From Streptomyces sp. PR69 (GTDB lineage Bacteria; Actinomycetota; Actinomycetes; Streptomycetales; Streptomycetaceae): 64,000 bases of DNA. The notes beneath the pieces were generated by a model, which was not told the DNA's origin, made no database searches, and worked only from the letters and a program-made list of their open reading frames with translations. Made by a program: the position numbers and the translations under genes. Positions 46,680 through 54,128 of this stretch are shown here, one piece after another; the first letter of the stretch is position 1; each line of letters begins with the position of its first letter. The DNA is taken from positions 186,001-250,000 of the forward strand of contig NZ_JAOWCB010000003.1 of the NCBI RefSeq assembly GCF_026420845.1, given 5' to 3'.

Positions 46680-46892
46680 GGCACGTCCTCTCTGTCTGGG
46701 CTGGCGGTGTGTGCGGCGCCGGTGCGGCACGTGGTGCCACCGGCTCCCCTCATCGTTCGGGTGCTCTGAAAAGGGCGTGTAAAGCACCACTTGCGGTGCA
46801 CGTCGCGGCCCTGGGGAAGTGCGGCAGACTCCGTTCCGCCACCGGCCTTTCGTCCACTGCGTGACACGCGGTGCCTTGTGAAGGAGCCCTCC
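46680..46892. promoter_or_regulatory. Divergent promoter region of the PKS operon and PPTase
   Basis: A 213-nt gap between the FAAL and PPTase starts. It contains a dyad, GGTGCT (46760-46765) and AGCACC (46783-46788), 17 nt apart, suited to a dimeric regulator. I see no clear SARP heptamer repeats, though the cluster encodes a SARP. -35/-10 boxes could not be fixed. Confidence 0.5.
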
Positions 46893-47684
46893 ATGACCGG
46901 GATTTCGATCGGTCCGCTGCCGCCCCCCGGGGCAGCCGGTCACGGCGGAGAGACGGACCGGGCGGACGGCGGGTGGCGGTGCGTCCGCGGCCGTGTGCTG
47001 CACGACGGGCACGCCGTATGCCACGGTCTGCTGGCCGACTGGGCCGCCGCGCCGGGAGTCCCCGCCAAGGAGTTGTCGGGCGCGGACTGGGCCCGGTACC
47101 GCTCGGCGCGGGAACCGGCGGTACGGGGACGGCTGTTCGGCTCACGGCTGCTGGCCCGCCATGCGGTGGCCGCGGCGGCGGCCGCGGACCCTGCGCGGGC
47201 AGAGCTGGTGCGCGGCGAGGGCGGCCGCCCCGCGGTGCGGGCGCCCGCGGGCTTCGACGTAAGCATCAGCCATACCGGCGACCTGCTGGTGGTGGGGGTG
47301 GCCCGGGGACGGCGGATCGGTGTGGACACCGAGGAGCGGGACCGGCCGCTGTCGATGCCGCTGCTGCCGGAGAAGTTCTGTCACCCCGAGGAGCTGGCGC
47401 GGCTTGCGCGGCTGCCGGCCGAGGCGCGCAATCGGGCGCTGGTGCACCGCTGGACGCTGAAGGAGGCGTATGCCAAGGCCCTGGGGGTGGGGCTGCGGCT
47501 GGATCTGTCGGGTGTGCCCTTCGTGGTGTGCGGTGCGGCGCACGGGGACGGCCTGCGGTGGCGTTCGCCCGCGGCGCCGGGCTGGCGCTTCGTCAGCGGC
47601 CCGGCGGCGCGGCGCTTCGTGGTCGCGTCCGCGGTCGGACCGGCGGGCCGGTTCACAGAGGCCGGACCGCGGATGTCCGCCTGA
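46893..47684 (+). CDS. Sfp-type 4'-phosphopantetheinyl transferase
   Basis: A 263-residue PPTase that converts apo carrier proteins to holo forms. Core motifs are FDVSISHTGDLLVVGVA, the metal-binding RRIGVDTEERDRPL and the WTLKEAYAKALG helix. ATG 46893 follows AAGGAG. It diverges from the FAAL-PKS operon and most probably activates its three carrier domains; it could also serve the siderophore NRPS at the left of the window. Confidence 0.93.
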   Translation: MTGISIGPLPPPGAAGHGGETDRADGGWRCVRGRVLHDGHAVCHGLLADWAAAPGVPAKELSGADWARYRSAREPAVRGRLFGSRLLARHAVAAAAAADPARAELVRGEGGRPAVRAPAGFDVSISHTGDLLVVGVARGRRIGVDTEERDRPLSMPLLPEKFCHPEELARLARLPAEARNRALVHRWTLKEAYAKALGVGLRLDLSGVPFVVCGAAHGDGLRWRSPAAPGWRFVSGPAARRFVVASAVGPAGRFTEAGPRMSA

Positions 47685-47701
47685 GTGAGACCGCCCCGAG
47701 A

Positions 47702-47758
47702 TACGAGACAGCCATGTTTCGATACACCATTGACTCGACCCGAGGGCGGGTCTAGCCT
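47702..47758 (+). promoter_or_regulatory. Promoter and likely TetR operator of the DHA2 exporter
   Basis: TTGACT (47730-47735) and TAGCCT (47753-47758) are spaced 17 bp, an almost ideal vegetative promoter. Just upstream an imperfect dyad, CGAGACA-gcca-TGTTTCG (47704-47721), could bind the TetR protein encoded after the exporter. Confidence 0.7.
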
Positions 47759-47848
47759 CAGGGCGCACGGCCTTCGGTCCCACGCCGTACCCCGCAGCAC
47801 CCCCCGTCCGTTCACGCAGCACCCTCTTCTTCCGAGGAGCGGAAAACC

Positions 47849-49462
47849 GTGACGTCCCAGACCCGACTCCATCCCGCCGGGCAACCCCGCCAGGCCGATC
47901 CGCGCCGCTGGCTGGTGCTGAGCGTTCTGCTGGTGAGCCTGCTGCTCGTCGTCCTCGACACCTCGATCCTCCATGTCGCCCTGAAGACGCTCGCCGAGCC
48001 GGCGCCCATCGGCCTGGACGCCTCGCCGAGCGGCCTCCAGTGGGCGGTCGACTCCTACACCCTCGTCTTCGCGGCGCTGTTGATCAGCACCGGCGTGCTC
48101 GCCGACCGCTGGGGGCGCAAACGCACCCTGGTGACCGGCCTCGCCGTCTTCGGGCTCTGCTCGCTGTGGTCCGCCTATGCCGACAGCGCGGCCGAACTGG
48201 TCGCGGCCCGCGCCGCGCTGGGCGTGGGCGCGGCCCTGGTGATGCCCGCGACCCTGGCGATCATCATGCGGGTGTTCCCGCCGGGCGAGCGTGCCAAGGC
48301 CGTCGGCGTATGGGCCGGTGCGGCCGGACTCGCCGTCGCCGTGGGCCCGGTCACCGGCGGCGTGCTGCTGGAGCACTTCTGGTGGGGCTCGGTCTTCCTG
48401 ATCAACATTCCCATCGTGGCCGTGGGCATCGTGGCCGCGCTTCTCGTGGTGCCGGAGTCGGCGGACCGAAGCCGTCGCGGCGGCTTCGATCCGGTCGGCG
48501 TCCTGCTGTCGGTCACGGGCCTCGCGCTGGTGGTGTTCGGAGTCATCGAGGGGGGCGGGGCCGCGGACTGGACGGAGTGGAAGGTGTGGGCGCCGGTGCT
48601 CGGCGGACTCGCCGTGCTCGCGGGGTTCGTGTTCTGGGAGCGCCGCACCGCCCGGCCCGCCCTGGACGTCGGCCTCTTTGGCATCCCCCGCTTCTCGGCC
48701 GCCGTGACGGTCATCGGCCTGGTGTTCTTCGCGCTGCTCGGAGCGACGTTCTTCCTTGTCTTCTATCTGCAGAGCGTGCGCGGCTGGTCGCCGCTCCAGG
48801 CCGGAATCCGGCTGCTGCCGCTGGCCGTCGCCCAACTGGCGTTCGCGGTCCCGGCCAGCCTCGCCGCCCGGCGGATCGGGACCCGGCCGGTGTGCTGCGC
48901 CGGGATGCTGCTGGCCACGCTGTCGCTCCTGGCCATGACCGCGGTGGACCAGCACACCTCCCTCTGGGCGATCGAGTCCGTGTTCTTCGTCATGGGCGTC
49001 GGCATCGCCTGTGTGATGCCGCCCGCGACGGCCGCCGTGATGGCCTCCCTCCCCCAGGAGCGCGCCGGCGTCGGCTCCGCCGTCAACACCACGTTCCGCC
49101 AGGTCGGCGGAGCGCTCGGGGTGGCCGTGCTCGGCTCGGTCCTGACCAGCGCCTACCGCTCGGATATGACGGACCGTCTCACCGCCCTGCCCGTCGGCCT
49201 CCCGGAAGACGTACAGGACCGGGCCCTTGAGTCCGTCGAGTCCACGCTCACCGCCGCCGAGTCGCTCGGCCCCCGCGGCGAGGGGCTCGCCGCCTCAGCC
49301 GTCGACGCCTTTGTGTCGGCCATGCACACCACTGCCCTGGCCGCAGCCGCGGCCACCCTGCTCGGGGCCCTGGTCAGCCTGCTGCTTCTGCCTCCCCGCA
49401 CGAGCGCGGGACGCGGGGCCGCCGAGCGCACATCCCCAGCCACCCAGCCAACGGAGGTCTGA
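47849..49462 (+). CDS. EmrB/QacA-type (DHA2) MFS drug exporter
   Basis: A 537-residue proton-driven exporter with 14 predicted transmembrane segments. Motif A is VLADRWGRKRTLVTGLAVFGLCSLW and the motif C region is PVTGGVLLEHFWWGSVFLINIP. The first segment is LVLSVLLVSLLLVVLDTSILHVAL, with the family LDTSI motif. GTG 47849 follows GAGGAGCGG. A TetR gene lies 3 nt downstream. Placed between the PPTase and the rest of the cluster, it probably exports the cluster's product and gives self-resistance. Confidence 0.92.
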   Translation: MTSQTRLHPAGQPRQADPRRWLVLSVLLVSLLLVVLDTSILHVALKTLAEPAPIGLDASPSGLQWAVDSYTLVFAALLISTGVLADRWGRKRTLVTGLAVFGLCSLWSAYADSAAELVAARAALGVGAALVMPATLAIIMRVFPPGERAKAVGVWAGAAGLAVAVGPVTGGVLLEHFWWGSVFLINIPIVAVGIVAALLVVPESADRSRRGGFDPVGVLLSVTGLALVVFGVIEGGGAADWTEWKVWAPVLGGLAVLAGFVFWERRTARPALDVGLFGIPRFSAAVTVIGLVFFALLGATFFLVFYLQSVRGWSPLQAGIRLLPLAVAQLAFAVPASLAARRIGTRPVCCAGMLLATLSLLAMTAVDQHTSLWAIESVFFVMGVGIACVMPPATAAVMASLPQERAGVGSAVNTTFRQVGGALGVAVLGSVLTSAYRSDMTDRLTALPVGLPEDVQDRALESVESTLTAAESLGPRGEGLAASAVDAFVSAMHTTALAAAAATLLGALVSLLLLPPRTSAGRGAAERTSPATQPTEV

Positions 49463-49465
49463 CTG

Positions 49466-50095
49466 ATGCCACCGCACGTTCATCGGGCGGCCGCCCCGGG
49501 AAACCCGTCCCGGGGCGGCCGCCGACGCGATCCCGCCGCCGACCACGCCATCCTTCAGGCCGCCCTGGCCCTGCTCGGGGAAGGCTGCAGCTACGCCGAT
49601 CTGTCCATGGACCTTGTGGCACAGCGAGCGGGGGTGGCCCGGGCCACCGTCTACCGGCGCTGGCGCAACAAGGAAGACCTGGTGCTCGCGGCCCTGGGCA
49701 GCCTGGATCTGCCCGTCCCGCAACTGGAGGGGCTCCCCCTGCGGGACAAGCTGGTGGCGCTGGTGGACCAGATCCGGCACCGCGGCCAGGACACCCTGCT
49801 GCACCGGCTGCTCGCCGGCCTGGTGGGCGAGGCGGCGCGCCGCCCCCATCTCGTCGAGCGCTTCGAGGAGACGGTGGTGGCCCAGCGGCGCAGGGCCTTC
49901 GAACAGGCGCTGTCCGAAGGCATCGAGAGCGGGGAGCTCCGCGCCGACCTGAATGTGGACCAGGCGATCGAGATGCTCACCGGGCCCATGCTCTCCCGGC
50001 TGATCCTCCGGCAGCGGCCGGTGGACTCGGCGGCCTTCGCCCAGTCCGTCGTCGATGTGTTCCTCGACGGAACCCGGAGCCGCCCCGGCCGCTGA
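49466..50095 (+). CDS. TetR-family regulator of the exporter
   Basis: A 209-residue TetR-type repressor with the helix-turn-helix LSMDLVAQRAGVARATVYRRWRNKEDLVLAAL (about residues 46-77) and a TetR_C-like ligand domain. The ribosome site GGAGG lies inside the end of the exporter gene and the ATG is 3 nt past its stop, so the two are co-transcribed. It most likely represses the exporter promoter until the cluster's product or an intermediate binds. Confidence 0.9.
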   Translation: MPPHVHRAAAPGNPSRGGRRRDPAADHAILQAALALLGEGCSYADLSMDLVAQRAGVARATVYRRWRNKEDLVLAALGSLDLPVPQLEGLPLRDKLVALVDQIRHRGQDTLLHRLLAGLVGEAARRPHLVERFEETVVAQRRRAFEQALSEGIESGELRADLNVDQAIEMLTGPMLSRLILRQRPVDSAAFAQSVVDVFLDGTRSRPGR

Positions 50096-50216
50096 CCTCC
50101 CCCCCCCCGGCGGCGCGCAGCACGCACGTACGGCACCACAGGCAGCCACATGCAGCACACGCAGCATCGGCAGCACACCGGCCTCAAGACATCCATCGAT
50201 CTCAGGAGCCGCTCCG

Positions 50217-51434
50217 ATGAAATTTCTCTTCGACGACCCGGCCTTTGACTACCAGGCGCTGCGCACGGCCGGATACGCCGACTTCGGCGGCGCGCAGCTC
50301 GGCGAGGTCATGGCGGTGACCTCGCGCATCCCGGAAGGCGACACCGACTCCTGGCGCCGCGAGTGGGCCGCCATGGCCGAGCGGGTCGCCCGGCTGGGCT
50401 ACAACGCACTGGACGAGGACCGGACCGCCGACGCACGCGCCTCGCTGCTGCGCGCCCACAACTACTACCGCACCGCCGAGTTCTTCCTGCGGGACGACCC
50501 CGGCCGGGACGCCGAGGCGCTGCGCCTGTTCCAGGCGTCGAAGGACGTCTTCTCCCAGGCGGCCGTGCTGCTGGAGCGGCCGCCCGAGCCGGTGCGCATC
50601 CCGTACGAGAACACCTCCCTGCCCGGCTACTTCTACCGGGCGGACGACTCCGGCGCGCCCCGGCCGACGATCATCCACCACGGGGGGATCGACTCCACGC
50701 TGGAGGAGGGATACTTCTTCATCGCCGCCGCCGCGGTGGCGCGCGGCTACCACTGCCTGTGCTTCGAAGGGCCCGGCCAGGGCTCGGTCCTGCGCGACCA
50801 GGGGCTCACCTTCCGCCCGGACTGGGAGGAGGTGGTCAGGCCCGTGGTGGACTTCACGCTGACCCTGCCGGGAGTGGACGCCTCGCGGCTGGCGCTGGTC
50901 GGCACCAGTCTGGGCGGGCTGCTGTGCCTGCGGGCGGCGGCGTTCGAGCACCGGCTGGCGGGCTGCGCCGCCCATGACGCGGTATGGCAGCTGGGCGATG
51001 TGGTGGCCCTGCCGCCCTTCGTGCTGGAATGGGTCGAGCAGGGTTGTGACGACTTCGCCGACCCGGTGGTATACGGGATAGCGGCGCAGCAGACGTTCAC
51101 CCGCTGGCTGCTGCGTCAGGCGATGTGGACGTTCGGCGCGGACACCCCCGCCGAACTGCTCCGCAAGCTGCCCGCGTTCGGCCTCTGTGAGGTCCTGGGC
51201 ACGGTGGACTGCCCGGTGCTGGTGCTCGACGCCGAGGAGGACATGTTCTTCGCGGGGCTGGAACACGCCAAGAAGGTGTACGCGGCGCTGAACTCCCCGA
51301 AGACGCTGCATGTCTTCACCCGGGACGAGGGCGGCGGTGCGCACTGCCACTCCGGCGCCATGCACCTGTACCACGACCGGCTGTTCTCGTGGCTGTCGCA
51401 GACGCTCGGCCCCCTCTGGGCGAACACCGCCTGA
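50217..51434 (+). CDS. Alpha/beta hydrolase (dihydroxypseudooxynicotine-hydrolase-like)
   Basis: A 405-residue alpha/beta hydrolase. An N-terminal helical cap of about 140 residues precedes the core. The oxyanion segment is TIIHHGGIDSTLEEGYF, the nucleophile Ser is in ALVGTSLGGLL (about residue 241), the acid is in VLVLDAEEDMFF, and the His is in GGGAHCHSGAMHL near the end. The layout recalls C-C bond hydrolases of the 2,6-dihydroxypseudooxynicotine hydrolase group, whose relatives also act in polyketide tailoring. It has its own SD (AGGAG) and terminator, between the TetR and the SARP. I infer a product-release or tailoring role; esterase or lactonase activity is equally possible. Confidence 0.8.
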   Translation: MKFLFDDPAFDYQALRTAGYADFGGAQLGEVMAVTSRIPEGDTDSWRREWAAMAERVARLGYNALDEDRTADARASLLRAHNYYRTAEFFLRDDPGRDAEALRLFQASKDVFSQAAVLLERPPEPVRIPYENTSLPGYFYRADDSGAPRPTIIHHGGIDSTLEEGYFFIAAAAVARGYHCLCFEGPGQGSVLRDQGLTFRPDWEEVVRPVVDFTLTLPGVDASRLALVGTSLGGLLCLRAAAFEHRLAGCAAHDAVWQLGDVVALPPFVLEWVEQGCDDFADPVVYGIAAQQTFTRWLLRQAMWTFGADTPAELLRKLPAFGLCEVLGTVDCPVLVLDAEEDMFFAGLEHAKKVYAALNSPKTLHVFTRDEGGGAHCHSGAMHLYHDRLFSWLSQTLGPLWANTA

Positions 51435-51460
51435 CGGACGTCGGGGTCACACAGCTTGCG

Positions 51461-51495
51461 TTCAGGCCGGCGCCCTGCCGGCCTGAACCGTTTTT
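51461..51495 (+). terminator. Intrinsic terminator after the alpha/beta hydrolase
   Basis: TTCAGGCCGGC (51461-51471) pairs perfectly with 51477-51487 around a 5-nt loop, followed by CCGTTTTT. Confidence 0.92.
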
Positions 51496-51521
51496 CAGCC
51501 ACCTTTGCCCACCTCAATAAT

Positions 51522-51555
51522 TCAATTAACTCAGGCCATTTTCCCATCAATTAAC
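51522..51555. promoter_or_regulatory. AT-rich island with a direct repeat upstream of the SARP
   Basis: TCAATTAAC occurs at 51522-51530 and again at 51547-51555, 25 bp apart. It stands out in GC-rich DNA and may bind a regulator controlling the SARP gene about 160 nt downstream. Confidence 0.5.
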
Positions 51556-51681
51556 CGGACCGCAACAGCCCGTGAGCCGGGCGCGGCCAATCGGTGATAG
51601 CTTGGGAAATAACGACAGATCCGCCACACATTCGCTGTCTGCCGCTACGCTTAGGAGCCGACGGGGGAATGATGCTCTATG

Positions 51682-51702
51682 TGAATGCGCAGCACGCATT
51701 CA
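51682..51702 (+). promoter_or_regulatory. Hairpin directly before the SARP ribosome site
   Basis: TGAATGCG (51682-51689) and CGCATTCA (51695-51702) form a perfect stem with a 5-nt loop, and the AGGGGG ribosome site begins where it ends. It may be a DNA operator or an RNA element that tunes translation. Confidence 0.55.
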
Positions 51703-51712
51703 GGGGGTTCAC

Positions 51713-52528
51713 GTGTCCCGGTTCTCTGCGCTGGCCGACCGTCCAATACGATACGAGGTGCTGGGTCCCCTCCGGGTGACCCGGGGCGGCGTCGACCTGA
51801 CGCCCGCCCCACCCAAGATCGCCAAGCTGCTCGCCCTGCTGATCATGCACGCGGGCGAGACCATCCCCGGCGACCGGCTGGTCATGGAGTTGTGGGAGCA
51901 GGATCCTCCGCGCTGCGCGACCGCCAGCCTGCGGGTATACGTATCGCAGTTGCGCAAGCTGCTGAACCAGCCGGGCGGCTGCTCGCCGATCCTGACGGCG
52001 CCGCCCGGCTATATCCTCGACGTCAGCGCGGCGACGCTCGACGCCGGCGAGTTCGAGAAGCTCTATGAAATCGGCCGGGTGCACTATGCCGCCGGGGACT
52101 TCGCCCTCGCTTCCGACTTCCTCCAACGGGCGCTTGAAATATGGCGGGGGCCCGTGCTCGACGGAATTTCCGGCTCCTGCGGCATAGAGTCCTTCGCCGC
52201 GATCGAGGAGGAGAAAAGGCTCAACTGCACCGAGCTGAGCATCGCATCGGCCCTGGCGCTCGGCCGCCACCATGAGGTGATCGAGGATCTGATGGGCCTG
52301 GTCGTCCGGCATCCGCTGCGGGAGCCCTTCTACCGGCAGCTGATGATCGCGCTCTACCGGGTCGGCCGCCAGGGCGACGCGCTGGATGTGTACCGCAGCG
52401 CCCGCCGCGTGATCCGGGAGGAGCTCGGCGTCGAACCGGGCCCCGGACTGCGCCGCGCCCAGGAAGCCATCCTGCGCGCGGACGCGACCTTCCTCGACAC
52501 GGCGGGCATGGCGCCGCTCGCGCACTGA
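51713..52528 (+). CDS. SARP-family pathway activator
   Basis: A 271-residue Streptomyces antibiotic regulatory protein. An OmpR-like winged helix (YEVLGPLRVTRGG... TASLRVYVSQLRKLL, residues about 10-90) is followed by a bacterial transcriptional activator domain (GEFEKLYEIGRVHYAAGDFALASDFLQRALEIWRG ... LGVEPGPGLRRAQEAILR). SARPs of this short form switch on neighbouring biosynthetic clusters. I chose GTG 51713, behind AGGGGG, because upstream residues are not SARP-like. It is the last gene on the right of the FAAL-PKS cluster and its likely activator. Confidence 0.93.
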   Translation: MSRFSALADRPIRYEVLGPLRVTRGGVDLTPAPPKIAKLLALLIMHAGETIPGDRLVMELWEQDPPRCATASLRVYVSQLRKLLNQPGGCSPILTAPPGYILDVSAATLDAGEFEKLYEIGRVHYAAGDFALASDFLQRALEIWRGPVLDGISGSCGIESFAAIEEEKRLNCTELSIASALALGRHHEVIEDLMGLVVRHPLREPFYRQLMIALYRVGRQGDALDVYRSARRVIREELGVEPGPGLRRAQEAILRADATFLDTAGMAPLAH

Positions 52529-52562
52529 CCACCCGTGCCGCACGGGCCCGCAATAGCCCGCA

Positions 52563-52609
52563 ATGGCTGAGGGCCGCGCCGGATGCTTCCGGTCGCGGCC
52601 CTCAGCCAT
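52563..52609. terminator. Very stable two-stage hairpin between SARP and tRNA-Pro
   Basis: ATGGCTGAGGGCCGCG (52563-52578) pairs perfectly with 52594-52609. The interior folds again as CCGGA-TGCT-TCCGG (52579-52592). It probably terminates SARP transcription from one side and the convergent tRNA-Pro transcript from the other. Confidence 0.8.
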
Positions 52610-52622
52610 GCGACTTCATCAG

Positions 52623-52696
<74 letters not shown>

Positions 52697-52836
52697 ATGC
52701 CCGCCTTGTCCGGTGTTCCCGGCCCCGGCGTGCGAGAAGAACATTACCTCACTCCCCGTGCCCGGATCACATCGCCTCCCGGGGGCCTGCGTGCGTCAAG
52801 TGGCCCCGCGGCGGTCCGCGGGCCGAGAATCGACGA

Positions 52837-53355
52837 ATGGACGACAGACCAGGCGAGTGGTCGCGGGACCGTGACGACCAGGGGCGCGCCCGCAGCGCCC
52901 GGCCCCGTGACGGTCTCGGCCGCCCGCTTCCCTATGGGGCGGCCGGGGTGGAGCGGCAGCCCGAGGGGGTGGTGCGCTCCCCCGACGCGACGGTGGCGGA
53001 GGCGCAGCGGCTGCTGGACGCGGGCATGCCGTTCCATGCGCATGAGGTGTTCGAGGATGCGTGGAAGTCGGGGCCGGCGTCCGAGGCGGAGCTGTGGCGC
53101 GGCCTCGCCCAGTTGGCGGTGGGGCTGACGCATGGCGCGCGGGGCAATGCGAAGGGCGGTGCGCGGCTGCTGCTGCGGGGCGCGAACCGCATCCGCGGGC
53201 ATACGGAGCTGACCGGCGAGGTGTGTCCGTACGGCATCGATGTGGCCGGACTGGTCGTCTGGGCCCGGCATTTGGCGGCGCGGCTGGAGGAGGAGCCGGA
53301 GCGTACGGTGGACGCGGCGGCCGCCTCGCCCCGGCTGCGCTCCGCGCCCCGCTGA
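52837..53355 (+). CDS. DUF309-family protein
   Basis: A 172-residue protein with the conserved DUF309 helical core AQRLLDAGMPFHAHEVFEDAWKSGPASEAELWRGLAQLAVGLTHGARGNAKGGARLLLRGANRI (about residues 55-118), in which HxxHExxE-like residues could bind a metal. The N-terminal 50 residues are polar and low-complexity. The function of the family is unknown. It stands alone between the tRNA and the convergent lut operon. The start at ATG 52837 has a weak ribosome site. Confidence 0.8.
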   Translation: MDDRPGEWSRDRDDQGRARSARPRDGLGRPLPYGAAGVERQPEGVVRSPDATVAEAQRLLDAGMPFHAHEVFEDAWKSGPASEAELWRGLAQLAVGLTHGARGNAKGGARLLLRGANRIRGHTELTGEVCPYGIDVAGLVVWARHLAARLEEEPERTVDAAAASPRLRSAPR

Positions 53356-53426
53356 GCGGCTTCGGTGAAGTCCGGGACGCAGCGTGAGCCGACAGCGTGT
53401 CCGGAGCGGCACATCCCGCGGAGCGC

Positions 53427-54128
53427 TCAGCGGCACACCCCGGTGAGCAGGACGGCTTCCAGCCGGCGCGGGCCGTGGACGCCCTCCACCCGGTGCAGCT
53501 CGATGTCGCTGGTGGCGGAGGGCCCGGAGATCCAGGTCAGCGGGCGGGCCGGGTCGAGGCGGGGCAGGGCCCGCGGCACGGACGCGACGATCTGACCGGG
53601 CGCGCGCACCACGCAGACATGCAGGTCCGGGATGAGGCTGAGGGCACGTCTGCCCTGGCCTGGACCGCCGTCCAGCACGATCGTGCCGGTCTCGGCGATC
53701 GCCAGGGCGCAGCCGGTGACGACGGCGTCCGTCTCATCGAGCCGACGGGCGGTCAGCGGCCCTTCGTCGGTGCGCCGCTCGGCGTCGGCGGCCCTGAGCC
53801 AGCCGTCCGGCAGCCCGTCGGGCACGGCGACGCTGCGTGCGCCGTGGTCGGCCAGCAGCCGGGCGATCAGTGCGGGGAGACCGGCCTCGTCGGTGCGGTG
53901 GACGACGGCCCGGTACTCGGTGAGGTTGGCGTGCAGCAGGTCCGCCAGAGCGTCGGGGTCGTCGGGGGTGTGGCTGGTGAGGTAGTCGCGGTCCGGGGCG
54001 GGCGCGTCAGGGCCGCCTGCGACGGCGGCGCGTACACGGGCGAGAATGCGGTCGCGCGATGACCGAGGTTCACGAGGTGCACCAGGCGCACAGGGTGCGC
54101 GGTGCCCGGGGGGTTCGGGGGGCGTCAT
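53427..54128 (-). CDS. lutC: Lactate utilisation protein C (LUD domain)
   Basis: A 233-residue LUD-domain protein, the third part of the LutABC L-lactate oxidation complex. Motifs are VVTGCALAIAETGTIVLDGGPGQGRRALSLIPDLHVCVVR and TWISGPSATSDIELHRVEGVHGPRRLEAVLL at the C-terminus. ATG 54128 overlaps the lutB stop by 4 nt. The N-terminal 20 residues are Pro-rich and variable. Confidence 0.92.
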   Translation of the reverse strand: MTPPEPPGHRAPCAPGAPREPRSSRDRILARVRAAVAGGPDAPAPDRDYLTSHTPDDPDALADLLHANLTEYRAVVHRTDEAGLPALIARLLADHGARSVAVPDGLPDGWLRAADAERRTDEGPLTARRLDETDAVVTGCALAIAETGTIVLDGGPGQGRRALSLIPDLHVCVVRAPGQIVASVPRALPRLDPARPLTWISGPSATSDIELHRVEGVHGPRRLEAVLLTGVCR

